Both the position numbers and the translations under genes were made by a program. DNA of 64,000 nt from Phaeodactylum tricornutum CCAP 1055/1 (Eukaryota > Bacillariophyta > Bacillariophyceae > Surirellales > Neidiaceae). The stretch is from positions 310,001 to 374,000 of the forward strand of contig NC_011684.1 in NCBI RefSeq assembly GCF_000150955.2, written 5' to 3'. The first letter of the stretch is position 1. Each line of letters opens with the position of its first letter. The notes under the pieces were generated by a model that was not told the origin of the DNA, did no database searches, and saw nothing but the letters and a program-made list of their open reading frames with translations. Of this stretch, positions 1-11,022 are shown one piece after another.

Positions 1-734
1 TCTTTTCGACGACTCTCTAGCGGATGAAGCGGAGAACGTCCATTCCGGCGCCGTTGAAATAGCCCTCGTACGTGACACGCTAGGCCAGCTCGGTGGATAC
101 AGCCTACAACTCGCAATTTCGGAAGACGCCTTCCGCAGATTTCCCGAAGCGGAACCTCGAGATTTGCATCTTGTACGGGCTTGCGTAAGTAAATGAGGTG
201 GTCTACTTTACAAGCGTGTCGTCGTATGTCTGAATACGCTCATTTGTGTTCTAGGCCATCGCAGACGATGTTGTCGTCTACATTATGTTGAAAGCTGGTT
301 TAGACGGAGCCTTGTATGAGCAACCGCCCCCGTTCTCACATGTTTTTGAGTCCATGATGAGGGAATCAGATGAACGAGGAAGGCGACTCTGGCAGCAGAG
401 TAAGGGATGGCTGTTAGAGTGTGGACTGCGTGGTTTTCGGTCACGCCATCGAGCATTTGCCTGGGAGGGTTTTGCTCACAAAGACAAAATAGAACCGCAG
501 TATCCTGGAATTGCTGGTGGGCGACTTGCGGGCCATCGGAAAAAGGTACCATCTTATTTAACGGAGGACTTGGCGTTCTCCTTCAAATGCACTATCGGTG
601 CACTAGTCCTTTCGCTGGGCCTTGATGAAATGTGGAATTTGATTGGTCCGTTATTTCACGAAGTATTACTGCTGTCTCCTCAGGAATTGCGACGTGAGTT
701 CCAACTATCTTCTACGATAGTTCAGAGCGCCTGA
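1..734 (+). CDS. 3' part of an unrecognised gene, cut by the left edge
   Basis: The first 184 bases read openly in frame 2 and end at a good donor. An intron at 185-254 (70 nt, GTAAGT to CTAG) joins in frame to a second exon starting at 255. From there the frame stays open to a TGA at 732-734. The region before base 400 (hydrophobic and acidic residues, a VVVYIML stretch) and the last 45 residues look like real protein. The middle, about 400-600, is less convincing: a GTAAGG donor at 400 and a second plausible frame (ILELLVGDLRAIG, 505-543) suggest one or two further introns that I could not place in phase. No family was recognised. The gene is certain only in outline and its 5' part lies outside the window. 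Confidence 0.5.
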
Positions 735-946
735 GGTGAGATGCTTTTCTGCGCTTCTCAGGAGTTGCAGAATAAAGGCAATATTTGAGATTAACAAAAT
801 CTTTGAAGAATAAAATCGTGCTTGAGAATCACGCGACGTTCCGAATTCGTCTACAGAGTCTACCCAAACGTTGGGACGATAGTAAAAGCTTACCGTATGG
901 ATCGTAACAACCTTGATATCAAACAGCCCCTACATGGAACAACATA

Positions 947-3643
947 TCAGTCGGCGTATTCGCTGCTTGAATCGTCGTTCTCCTCGCCATCGAAACTCAA
1001 GTCAAACGGAGAATCCATGTCAAAAGGGACCGATTCTTGCCGGGTCAAGTGGGCAAGCTGTTTCCAGTCGCTTCGAACAATACAACTGGCCAGAACTACA
1101 GCTGCAGAAATGTATCCAACGGAAATTGAAGCTGCGACTGCCTGCAAGTCGAATTCAAAAGCAAATATGCAAAGAAAAGCCAGAGGCATTGCACATAGCC
1201 ATCGACACGCAAGAACGGTCGACGAGGCTAGAATGAAACGACCTTGAGAGCCGACAAGGCTCCAGTATACTTGGGCAAATGCCATGGTAAGATTTGCAAA
1301 CCCTGTCATACCAACAAGACTACTGAAAAGATGCTGTAAGGTTGGGTCTGTTGTGAGGGCAACCGTAATGTTTGGCCCTACCATGAGAAAAACAGAAGTG
1401 CAAACAACTGCTTCAACAAGTGTCCAAAAAATAACCTTGCTGGCTAGAGTCTGAGCTTGGAAGGGGATATTTTCGGCCAAATAATACGATACTCGAACAG
1501 CTGCTGCTTCCCCTATTCCTTCGGACGTTGCTTCGAAAATTTCCCATACTATTCCCATTAGCGCCCACGTCGCAACTTCAGCACCACCGAGTCGGCGAAC
1601 AAAGAACGTTAGGAGCTCCCACTGAAAGATACGAAATGTTCTTAGCACGGTGTCTTAATGGACATGTACGTTGCAAGATATCATCCTGTTCTTACCTCGC
1701 GGAGCTCCACTAAAGAACCAATCAAGAGAGGGATTGTAAAAGAGACGAAGCAAACAACAGATTCCTTGTCCTGCAAAATAATAGAAGATAATGTTAGGCT
1801 ATTTCGCTAGCTCAGAAACCGCATGGCCACGTTGCCAGGTGACGAGACTGACCGTTAGCGAAAGCGAACTGAGTAGCCCGCCCCGGAACGGCTGCACCCA
1901 TCCTTTTACGACAACGTATAAAACCTTAGCTAGGACTTGGGCGATTCCAAAGATAACTTGAATCCATCCCACCGTCACCAGACTTGGTTCCGCGGTCGTT
2001 GTGATTACTACTGCAATGGTAGCAAGCTTGAGCATAGACGTCAAAATATCCACAGTCGATTCCAAACCCGTCTGATCGGTCAAGTGAAAGACCAGCATGA
2101 ATGCACGCGACACCCCTTGAACCAAGTAGTCAACTACAACTACTTGTGTGTAGTCAAGCGCTAGAGATGCAATGCTTCGTGACGAAAGTAGCCAATACAC
2201 AATGTCTTCCATTACAAACACCCACATCAGCATGACGGGTACACCGACTAGTAACTGCATAATCATGGACAATTGCACATACAAACCAGCGATGGAAAAC
2301 CCCGCTTGTCCTCCTTGTGACAGCGCTGTATTAATCATTGTCCATTCGGCATCCGCCATAGCTCCGGAAAGTTCTTCTGTTGTCAGTCGCAGTAATAGTG
2401 ATACTAAGACAAACGCGACCATGGAATCAGTTGTCATGGTATGGCAGATGAGCCCAGCCAAAATTAGTCGGTACAGAGGATCCACAACGGCTGCAATCGT
2501 TGGCGGTATTGCGCGCCGAAATATTCTCTTTGTCTCGACATCCGGATTTGCTAAGTCCAAAAGCCCTCCCAGGGAAGTAAAGACTCTTCTAGCACTTTCA
2601 GTCAGAAGTTGCTCTCCGTCGATATCGGGTGCAGAGGGCAAGGATCTTCCGGGGTCATGCGCATCGGCGGCATCTTCCGGCGAAACTTGATCCGGTTGCA
2701 TTGGCGGCATGAGAGATGCATCACTATTTGCGAATGATCTTCGACTGCGTGATCTTTGTAGATATTTTTGTCGATAAAACTCGGCTTCTCCTTCGACACG
2801 GCCTTCTTGTAATATATTGTTTGCTAGATCACTCATTCCCTTGTTCGAAGGAGCTCGACTGCCCGGCCGCGAATTCCAGCTAGTTCTAGAGCGAGACGCC
2901 AATGAGCTTTCTTCACCTGAGGTTTGGACATGTCGCTCGTTCTGTACGTGTCGCTGAAAGGTTTCCACCCGGCCGAGCGGATGCCTGTGCTTCCAACGCA
3001 TGGCGCTGGGGTCCCAATGAGATCTCCGTACCGCCGACTTGCGAACTTCGTTAGCACTGTTCTCCGTTCCCGGTGGATCCTGCAGTCTTGAAGTAGTGGC
3101 TGCACTAGCGCGACTTGGTACAGCGTTCACAGCGGCTCCGTATCTTGACCGAAACTCGGGGGACTCGAGAAACTCAACGGTATTGTCAGGACTATGACTG
3201 ATGTGGGTACGCTCAGGAAAGGTCATGCGTATATTCGCCGCATCGATACTCCTTCTACCGGTCTCATGCCGTAAAGACGTTTGTGCCGTGTCGGCGTGAT
3301 TCAATGGATAGTCTTTGGCTTCCAACTCGGATGGTTCAACAAGATTCGGACCGGCTACAAGTGCGTCTCGTGGCGCAATGCGTACCATTTCCACTCCAGC
3401 GTTGGGTGGCGGCGAAGGCGATGTTTCAGGATTTTCTGACATGCGTTCTCCGGGAGGTTCTTCTTGTGCCGAAAGTAGATGAAGCTTTGGTTTGCGGAGT
3501 GTCCAGAAGGCTATGAGGGCTAGTCCTATACCGACGTAGGTTACAACAAAGACAAGGAACCCTGTGGGCATAGCAGTAGTTTCTATGCCATAGCCTTCAA
3601 AGCCATCTTGAGTGTCTGCTTCCGTCGTTGCTGTTTCGGCCAT
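947..3643 (-). CDS. MATE-family multidrug/toxin efflux transporter with long N-terminal extension
   Basis: Three exons can be joined in phase 0: 3643-1853, 1770-1696 and 1621-947, with introns of 82 and 74 nt. The product is about 846 residues. MATE proteins export organic cations or metabolites in exchange for H+ or Na+ and usually have 450-550 residues and 12 helices. Here the last 470 residues are rich in membrane helices and match the family in character: a WELLTFFVRRLGG block, a WEIFEATSEGIGEAAAVR block, then a TTDPTLQ loop and a final SDWK after the last helix. The first 370 residues are unusual: one predicted helix at about 28-48, followed by some 300 Ser/Arg/Pro-rich polar residues. 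The start is the first ATG and is followed by an open frame. Substrate and membrane are unknown; the fold call is good, the exact family is less sure. Confidence 0.75.
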
Positions 3644-4366
3644 TCTCGCTTTTGCTTCTTCAGCTGGTCACGGGGGTTGTTTTTGCGTTGGATTGCAAGC
3701 ACGAGTATATTTGAAAAGACGTTTCTGTTTTCAGAAAAGACAAACGGGTTCCGAAGCGAGAGCTCCGCCCAGCGCAAGAAACGTCCTTCGATAAAATGGA
3801 ACAGTTAAAGCCAGAAAGCAGAGTTAATTCCGCAGCACTTACATTAACTGAAAATATTATCAGCAGTGATCATGTTGACTGTGATGTGATGCGCTCTATG
3901 CTTGATCTTGATGTGCCGCTATCCATCGTCAACACTGCTGCTCGTGTTTTTGGGGTTGATATGTATGGCGTGACTCTGATGCAGAATTGCCATATGCCCA
4001 AATCGCCGTGTGTAGCATGCCGGAAAGTGACACAAAATACGGACTTCGAGTAACGAATGAATAACTCTGAGTTTAACCGTTGAAAACAAACGCTACATAG
4101 TATCTTGGTGAAGGTTTAGACACATAGACAACTGTTTCATTTTCCTGTGAGGTGAAGAAAATTCGATTACTGTAAGTCGGGGTACTGTTCTCGACATCCC
4201 ATAAAAATGCTGATCCGTGGATGTTCGAAATCAAGGAATCGATGTGTAATTTCAATCAGGTTTACATCTGGTAGAGCAATTCATGAACGTGGGAAGTCTC
4301 ATAATATTTTGCAGCTCGAATTTAGACGACTCGGTATAATAAGAATAAAACGAACGGGTATTTTGG
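3644..4366. other. Spacer between the MATE gene start and the PPWD1 gene end
   Basis: This should hold the MATE promoter and the 3' UTR of the cyclophilin gene. An 85-codon open frame at 3796-4053 has no recognisable features and I do not call it. Nothing else is seen. Confidence 0.4.
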
Positions 4367-6608
4367 TCACTCTATGTCAATACTTTGGATCTGAACGTCC
4401 GCAAGAGGCTTGTCTGACTCATCCGTCTTTGTATTCTCAATAACCGTGCACACGTCCATGCCGCGAGTGACCCGTCCAAATACTGTATGCTTGTTATCTA
4501 GCCACGGACAAGGGACTGTCGTAATGAAAAATTGAGATCCATTGGTGTTTGGGCCAGCTGTTCAAAAAACGCGTCAGTCTAAACATCGTAATTGTCAAGG
4601 AGAGAGTGCTGCAAAACGCACCGTTGGCCATCGACAAAGTGAAAGGACGATCATGCCGTAAACCGGGCACAAACTCATCTTCGAATTCCCCACCCCAAAT
4701 ACTTTCCCCTCCGGTACCGTCTCCCAGTGGATCTCCAGTCTGAAGCATAAAACCTAAGCAGAAAATTGAGTTACGTTTAGCGTGGCAGACAGGCTCTGGA
4801 AGAGTCCAAGAACTAGTTGTTGGTCGACAACTTACCTTTGATAATTCGATGAAAGATGACATTGTCGTAATAGCCTGACTTGGCATGCCCAACAAAGTTC
4901 TCAATCGTCTTGGGTACTTGCGAAAATAGCTGCAGATGTATGTCTCCCAGAGTCGTCCGTATGACAGCTCGAGAAGCTTGGGATGTAGTGTTCGTATGCC
5001 GACTTTCGGTATGGATTTGATCCTGACCGGATGGCGCTTCGTTCCAAACGTCTCTCCGTACCAGCACATTGTCTGGCGCATCCCGATCGTCCACCGGATC
5101 CAGCTGACTAAACACATATAGGCGCCGCTGGTTGTAAGCTAGTGCTACTAACAGCACATCACTGGCACGTTCAATTTCATCCGCTTCGGTCGCGGCGCTG
5201 GTCTTTTTGCTAGCATTGCGGGACAGCTGCAACTGACGATTTACTTTGGCATCACCCGGACAGAGGCAAATTGAGAGGAAGCGCATCTGGCTCGCATCAG
5301 CCTGCCCAATCATTTTGACGAGCTTGTTCTTTCTCCACTCAATCACTTTAATACCCACGAGTGCCGGAATTAGCAGGTATTTGCCGCTGCCATCAAATTG
5401 GAAAGCAATGCGTTGTGGCGCACATCCAACCGGTGCGCTCTTCGACAGTGCCATGCCAGCCGAATACACGGTCGATTCGGCATCCATTTCCCGTTCCAGA
5501 GCCGCTCGTTGTCCGTATTCAATGGTATCGAGATGGAACGGCGAGTTTCCAAAAATGCGGTCGTATGCCTTGAGGCGTTCATCGTACGTGACGCGAACTT
5601 TCCCGGTACGGTGTTCGAAAATACGAATTTTCCGATCGGATCCGTAAATTGCGAAATGCTCACCCGTCGGTTCAATGGCAATAGCAGTGGCAAAGGTCTT
5701 TTTGCGAACAAGTTCGTACAACTGAGTATCCACTTTCGATCCGTAGACGATGCCGTGTCGGCTCGGTACCAGAGGTCCTCCCACAAGCAAGGCAAATTTC
5801 TCGTCCTCAGTGCCTTCATCTGCGTCGCTGGTTCTTTCCGATACATCCGGAGTCCCCCAAGAATCCCATATTTCTATAATTCCTTTTTGATCGGTTGAAA
5901 CTACGCAATGATGTGTCGCATTGTAGGCCAGGCACGTGACAATATTGGACCCGTGCATCGTTAATGTTTGAACGACACGCGATCTGTCGGGTGCGTGGAG
6001 ATAAATATCCCCCGTGTCGGCGGCACCGACCGCCAACAAGGTTTCACTCCGATTCGCCGAGCGTAACCAACAGCACGCCGTACCGAGCGGTCGTTCCGTA
6101 CGTATCATGGCGGTCGCGTCGAATGTGCTGACGTCGTAAAACTTGATAACGTTATCGGCCCCCACGGAGGCACAAACTCCTTCGTCGGGATCCATGGCGA
6201 GTGCGAGCACGGGACCTGCGTGGGCTGTAAATGACTTGGCAAACTCCAGACAGGGATGTTGGCCTTCCACCGGCTCACCGTCGACTTCGAGACGCTTCCA
6301 AAACTTGACCGTACCATCCTGTGAAGCCGAGACGACGTAGCCGTATTTGGTGGAAGTAACGACCGCCGTCAGCGTCTGTGCGTGCATCCTGCCACGAGGA
6401 AAGAGAAAGAGCGGATTGTGAGTTGACATCAAGACGGTGTGGAAGAAATAAATGTCACGGAAGCCAAAAGGCTCGACCGAACGTACCACGAGACGTGATA
6501 GTGACTGCTGGAGGGGATTTCGCGATTCCAAAAGCGTTTGGGCGTCTTGAGACTTTCGCTTTCGGCGATGTTGTCTCGCGGTCGCTTCTTGCTTTCCTCT
6601 TCCGGCAT
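4367..6608 (-). CDS. PPWD1: WD40-repeat cyclophilin, PPWD1 type (peptidyl-prolyl isomerase)
   Basis: Four exons: 6608-6487, 6388-4836, 4753-4622 and 4557-4367, with introns of 98, 82 and 64 nt, giving about 665 residues (human PPWD1 is about 650). The short basic first exon ends at SHYHVSW and splices in frame onto [10 protein letters not shown], recreating the conserved PPWD1 start of the WD40 domain. WD40 repeats fill about residues 45-420 ([16 protein letters not shown]-like words), and the cyclophilin domain occupies the last 160. That domain has [36 protein letters not shown] and NGSQFFIT, so the catalytic groove looks complete. Proteins of this type are nuclear isomerases associated with the spliceosome. 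The last three exons code only for the isomerase. The start is the first ATG after an in-frame stop. Confidence 0.93.
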
Positions 6609-7075
6609 CTTGGTCTTTCTCTGGAAGTACTCGTTGTGTATTTTGGACGACTGCTCCCTGATTTGGAGTGTTGCCGTGTAGTGTGCGTACTATTGTGAAA
6701 CCGCTGTGGCGATTGGATCATACATGGTAGCCAATCTCTGTCGAGTGAGCGCTCTTACAGTTGGTCACCATCCTCTCCTTGACTCTGGTGTACTGTGACC
6801 TACTAGGTCTCGAAACATTTGAAATGTTTTTAAAAATCTTCCGTTTCTTGTTTGAATATTTCAAACCACGTCACGGGTGCGACCACGCCTCCAACCTCCA
6901 ACGCAACGCCAAAGCAACGCACGTCCCAACCAAATTTCACCATGAGGGAGCGAGAAGCAATACGGACCGCTCGGTCGGTTCGCGGAACAATCCACGGAAA
7001 CACCAGCTACAGCGATAAATCGATAGTAGCGTCAGCCATCGTGCGACCAATCGCGACTAAGACCTCTTGTTCGAG
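6609..7075. promoter_or_regulatory. Divergent promoter region between PPWD1 and GGCT-like genes
   Basis: The two flanking genes point away from each other, so this 467-bp spacer must serve both. It contains TTACAGTTG at 6755-6763, one base from the recurrent TTACAGTTA word described in the findings. No TATA box stands out. Confidence 0.4.
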
Positions 7076-8047
7076 ATGAAGCTGAAAGTCCTATCTGTCA
7101 ACTGGATTTTCTGTTGCTGTCTCGTCGCAGCCCTGCAAAAGAGCACGGATCCTCCGACTCGTCCGCAAATCGTCCAAGATGCGTTCAACAACAACACCCC
7201 TCTGTATTACTTTGGTCTAGGATCCAACATGCTGCGATCCAAGCTAGAGAATAGGTCTTCGCAGGGTAAGATCGAGATCCTGAGTATGGAACCCGCCGTA
7301 GTTCCATCACATCGGCTCGCCTTTAATCTTCGCGGCTTTCCTCCACTGGAACCAGGCATGGGGAGTTTGGAACCGGTAAACGCTACAAGCCGTGCTCTCA
7401 TGGCATACAACAAACCGGAATGTCACGGCGCACTCGTACAGCTCGTGCCAGAAATGTACGAGCGCGTTATGAAGTCCGAAGGCGTCGGTATGAATCAATC
7501 GGGCTACGAAGAAATCGTCGTCACAGCCGTTCCCTACGATCCCCGCAAACCACCCGTACAAGCCATCGCCCTGCGTGCCAAACCCCACGTTCGACTACGC
7601 CGGGATCCCAGCCCGTCCGCACGATATATGGACATTTTGCGCCAAGGTGCCGCCGAACTGCAGCTCAAGCCTTGCTACCAAGAATTCTTGGCGCAGCATC
7701 CGGTACAAATACTCCCGACGTGGTTGCGTCGTCTTTCTATATACAACCTCATATTTACCTTCTCACTCTCGAACAAACTCAAGTGGCGAGGTGTGAGTAA
7801 AATGCAGAGCTGGCTACTCTTTCGAGTCTACGTCCCATCCAACGCCTCCTGGATTTGTAGACACGGTTGTTCGGTTTGTACCGCAGGCATTCTCTTGCCG
7901 GGAGCGATTCTGGGATCCGCCATCAAAATGGTGGTCTCAAAATGGGGTGGCGACTTTCCGCCGTTCCTGAAGCGCATGATGGATCTTTTGGACGATCCAT
8001 TGGTGGCTGCACCTAAAGCCAACGCTGAAACTGTGGAACCTAAATAG
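7076..8047 (+). CDS. Gamma-glutamylcyclotransferase-fold protein with signal peptide
   Basis: Intronless, 323 residues. The N-terminus has a hydrophobic core (about residues 5-20, NWIFCCCLVAAL), a likely signal peptide or anchor. Residues 45-52 read YFGLGSNM, the substrate-loop signature (YFGYGSNM) of the GGCT/AIG2-like fold. A CHGALVQL strand and the Glu at about 135 in MKSEGVG follow, in the place of the family's catalytic acid. Classical members convert gamma-glutamyl amino acids, or glutathione, to 5-oxoproline. This protein is longer than the usual 190 residues, with an added C-terminal 110 residues including a hydrophobic stretch (CTAGILLPGAILGSAI). The ATG at 7076 is preferred because it begins the signal peptide. 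Fold call good; substrate unknown. Confidence 0.78.
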   Translation: MKLKVLSVNWIFCCCLVAALQKSTDPPTRPQIVQDAFNNNTPLYYFGLGSNMLRSKLENRSSQGKIEILSMEPAVVPSHRLAFNLRGFPPLEPGMGSLEPVNATSRALMAYNKPECHGALVQLVPEMYERVMKSEGVGMNQSGYEEIVVTAVPYDPRKPPVQAIALRAKPHVRLRRDPSPSARYMDILRQGAAELQLKPCYQEFLAQHPVQILPTWLRRLSIYNLIFTFSLSNKLKWRGVSKMQSWLLFRVYVPSNASWICRHGCSVCTAGILLPGAILGSAIKMVVSKWGGDFPPFLKRMMDLLDDPLVAAPKANAETVEPK

Positions 8048-9112
8048 AAAAACGACCTAAGCCACACCTTCGCGCCAGCGTAAAAAGGGAGAAGCCTGCT
8101 CCGAGTACGGATAACGCGGAGAGTACATTGCAAAGAATGGAGTGCGGGTTTATCCTACGCAGTGTATCTCTCTCTACCTTTGTCGAATTCCTAACTACCA
8201 GACTATCATCAACAAATCTTGCTACCTGTACATTGTGCTAGTATGTAGCCTTAGCAGTGGCCGATGTCTAGCACTGCCTTTGCCGTTCAAAAACTATCAT
8301 CAACACATACCAGTCCCATTGCTGCGGCTTTTCGCAGCCCGTTAGGAAGTCGAAAATCGATGAGATTTCGTTTACAATTTCCTTTTATTGCCAGTCTCTA
8401 CCCTGCTTCTTTCGAGCCAGCCTTGCATACTCAGTCCACAATTCCGCAATTTTCGTGCCAGTAGCTCGTTTAACTCGCTTTTGGAACGCATCTACACAAG
8501 CAAAGCTGTATAGGTAGATTTAAGGTCACAATCAATTGCCGCTTTCCTGGATATCATTTACCACTAATTTGAGTCAGTTGCATGTTTGTACAATCGTCTA
8601 TTCGCCTACAAAACTGAAATTCTCGTTTTCTATAGTCTGTTACTAAAAGAGAGATTGATCAAATGACGTACCTTCCATTTCCAGGGGGAAGTAGCTACTT
8701 TATGGTATTCATAGTTCGCTTATGTATCGGCGGCAGAAGGTCCAAAACCGGTCATAAAACGTGAGCTCGGGTTTTATTTGTTCGCGGGTGTGCTATTCCA
8801 AAGAGGCGGGGGTCGAATCCAAACGACACCCTACAGCGAGGCAATCTCTACTCCTATTCACAGTAACAGTCAACCAAGAACCAGCAACGATCGCGACAAC
8901 AAAAGAGGAACGGTCCTTTTTCGCTTGACGCCTTCTTTAAATCCTTTGACGTTGGACCACTGCTTCCAGGAAACGCTTTGGCTGTTTCGTACCTCAAATT
9001 TTTTCAAGCTACTTCGCAAAGTCAGCAATAGTTTTGCCGTCTAAAAGAATTCTCTGGTACAGTCGGGAATACCATAGCAGAACCATTTGTGTTGAACCGA
9101 CAACGAACGTAT
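8048..9112. other. Gene-free spacer, 1.07 kb
   Basis: Short open frames only, none with coding character. It should hold the 3' UTR of the GGCT-like gene and the promoter of the DCN1-like gene. No repeats or RNA genes recognised. Confidence 0.4.
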
Positions 9113-9823
9113 ATGGCAGCGTCTACCACTCGCAAACGCAAAGGACGAAGTACTAGTAAAAGCAGTAATACAGACAAAACGATGTGGAGCAGCAAGAAGA
9201 AGAAGCAAATCGTCTCGGGAATTGACGAATTGGCCGCGGCCAACATGTTTCAAGAAATTGCCGACGACGACGACCCAAGCGTTTCTAACCTCGAAGGTAT
9301 TTTTTCACTCGGCGAGAAGCTCGGAATAGACGCTACCGAAGACATTCGTATTTTGGTCTTGCTGTGGAAGATGGGATGCTCCAAAAAACCAGGACAGCTC
9401 ACTCGGGATGAATGGATGCTAGGTTGTGAGGCTTTGCGGGTTGATTCCTGGACAAAACTACAGGCACTATTGCCGAGTTTAGAAACAGGATTTTTGGATC
9501 ATAATACGTTCAAAGATTTTTATAAGTTCTGTTTCCAGTTCAATCGACAAGGCACGCATCGGACGTTGGACAAAGAACTGGTCGTCGATCTGTTGAAAAT
9601 GGTTTTCTCGGATCATCGAGTTTCAAAAGAGCGGCTGAGTACCTTTTGCAAATTTCTAGAAAAAAGTGAAGGATATCAGCGTATTACGCTGGATCAGTGG
9701 ACCTCATTTCTCGACTTTTGCGTTGAATGCCCTGACCAGACATTGACAGGCTACGATGAATCGACTTCGGCTTGGCCCGTCATGATCGACGAATACGTGG
9801 AATTCGTTCAGGGAAAAATGTGA
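9113..9823 (+). CDS. DCN1-like protein (cullin neddylation E3 co-factor)
   Basis: 236 residues, no intron. A lysine-rich N-terminus (residues 1-32) leads into a PONY domain of about 190 residues. Recognisable landmarks are FSLGEKLGID, ILVLLWKMGC, RDEWMLGCEALRVDS, TLDQWTSFLDFC and, at the end, AWPVMIDEYVEFV, which is the conserved acceptor motif for cullin (AWPVLIDDFVE in animals). DCN1 proteins bind the NEDD8-charged E2 and the cullin and speed neddylation of cullin-RING ligases. No UBA domain is visible, so it resembles the shorter DCUN1D4/5 type with a basic, possibly nuclear, leader. The ATG at 9113 is the first in frame; upstream codons lack an ATG. Confidence 0.9.
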   Translation: MAASTTRKRKGRSTSKSSNTDKTMWSSKKKKQIVSGIDELAAANMFQEIADDDDPSVSNLEGIFSLGEKLGIDATEDIRILVLLWKMGCSKKPGQLTRDEWMLGCEALRVDSWTKLQALLPSLETGFLDHNTFKDFYKFCFQFNRQGTHRTLDKELVVDLLKMVFSDHRVSKERLSTFCKFLEKSEGYQRITLDQWTSFLDFCVECPDQTLTGYDESTSAWPVMIDEYVEFVQGKM

Positions 9824-9912
9824 GCTAGTCGTAAGCTTCAATTTTAAATAGACTCTTTTTATAGGCTGTTATTTGAGGTGCTATTTGTTCGTACATGGTA
9901 GTGGCTTTTCGC

Positions 9913-10422
9913 CTACGTCGACATTTCAGAAACCCATGCTTTGAGCTTTTCCTCGTTGCTACCCACGTACTTGCCTACAAGTTTGCCGCTATGAAATGCC
10001 GCAAAGGTCGGTAGAATAGCGATTTTATACCGCGCAGCAATTTCGTCTAAATCATCGGCATCGGCTGTAAGAAATTCAGTTGACCGCGACTTTGCCGACA
10101 ATTGATTGAATAGAGGCTGAATCTGCTGACATGGTCGGCACCACGAAGCCGTGAACTTGACAATCACTTTATTCCTAGAAGACAGTACATTGTCAAACTC
10201 TGCAGTTGTTTCCATCGATTTCAATTCATCTTCACAGAGAGTAGTGGAGGAGCAACATGTTCGAGAAGACCGATTGGTTCCCGTGTTGCCAATTTTATTT
10301 GTCAAGACTGGCGCAACAAAAATGCTCTTCAAGTAACCGACGCCCCATTTCAGGCACATAAGCAAAAATGGCACTATAGCCGAGTATGGAATACAAACTC
10401 CACCAATGCAACAAGTGGACAT
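9913..10422 (-). CDS. Thioredoxin with N-terminal membrane anchor, WCRPC active site
   Basis: 169 residues. A hydrophobic stretch at about residues 7-40 forms a signal anchor or targeting region and precedes a thioredoxin domain (about 65-169). The active site is WCRPC at 94-98, in place of the usual WCGPC. The cis-Pro loop (AILPTFAAF) and the closing GSNEEKLKAWV helix are present. Arg between the cysteines is seen in some plastid and atypical thioredoxins and shifts redox behaviour. The role is thiol-disulfide exchange on a membrane or in an organelle; the compartment is not clear from sequence. The ATG at 10422 is the first in this frame. Convergent with the DCN1-like gene, which ends 89 bp away. 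Confidence 0.85.
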   Translation of the reverse strand: MSTCCIGGVCIPYSAIVPFLLMCLKWGVGYLKSIFVAPVLTNKIGNTGTNRSSRTCCSSTTLCEDELKSMETTAEFDNVLSSRNKVIVKFTASWCRPCQQIQPLFNQLSAKSRSTEFLTADADDLDEIAARYKIAILPTFAAFHSGKLVGKYVGSNEEKLKAWVSEMST

Positions 10423-10634
10423 GATCTTCAAGGAGAGTGCTAGTTGGAAGGCGAACTTTTTTCTGTTCAAGCAAAAGAAGTATGTATATTTTCATACGTA
10501 AACACTTGTCTTCTAATTCGCATGACTATGAGAGTGAATACGAACAGCTTTCATTCTGCAGCAAGCAATTCATTTTGGTTTTGATTGCAAGATAATTAAA
10601 TTTATATAATGTCATTTTTGATGAAGAGGTGTGT

Positions 10635-10708
10635 GCAGAGATGGTCTAGTTGGTTATGACGACTGCTTAACACGCAGTAGGTCCCGGGTTCGATTCCCGG
10701 TTTCTGTA
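10635..10708 (+). tRNA. tRNA-Val, anticodon AAC
   Basis: A full cloverleaf can be folded. Acceptor GCAGAGA pairs with TTTCTGT (with a G-T first pair), the D stem is GTC/GAC, and the anticodon stem is ACTGC/GCAGT around loop TTAACAC, giving anticodon AAC. The variable loop is AGGTC and the T arm is CCGGG-TTCGATT-CCCGG, followed by discriminator A. There is no intron. A T-rich run follows at 10724-10732 and could stop RNA polymerase III. Confidence 0.93.
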
Positions 10709-11022
10709 TAATTTTTGGGATTGCTTTTTTTAATTTACAGTTACATCCCAGCTACGCCATTCCTGGCAGTTCGATCGGGGCCGGTCTTGCCGAGACGTGA
10801 GGCAGTCAAAAAAGGAAGCACAATTCTGTTAGCCCTCACTCGATCTCTTTGTACAGCATAAAGCCTTCTTTTTACCTACAACCTCTGTTCTCTTTTGCCG
10901 ACTACGAGGCAGAAAATTTTCATTAAGTGCCTGCAATTCCCAATCTGTTGCAGAGGCACACTTTGCATCACGAAAGCCGTATTGCTTTTAGCGACCCTCA
11001 ATTTGGTATATATCTCCAACAT
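10709..11022. promoter_or_regulatory. Spacer upstream of the HECT ligase gene
   Basis: Holds a T-rich run just after the tRNA and an exact TTACAGTTA at 10735-10743, 280 bp before the HECT ligase start codon. Nothing else recognised. Confidence 0.35.
10735..10743 (+). promoter_or_regulatory. TTACAGTTA word (Myb-core-like)
   Basis: Exact copy, 280 bp upstream of the HECT ligase ATG and 27 bp after the tRNA. Confidence 0.35.

Noticed and set aside
407-625. Overlapping open frames on both strands inside the first gene
   Set aside because: They lack a start context or family motif; they only show that the splicing of this edge gene is unresolved.
3796-4053. 85-codon open frame beginning MEQLKPESR
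   Set aside because: No motif, odd composition, and it lies in the expected promoter of the MATE gene.
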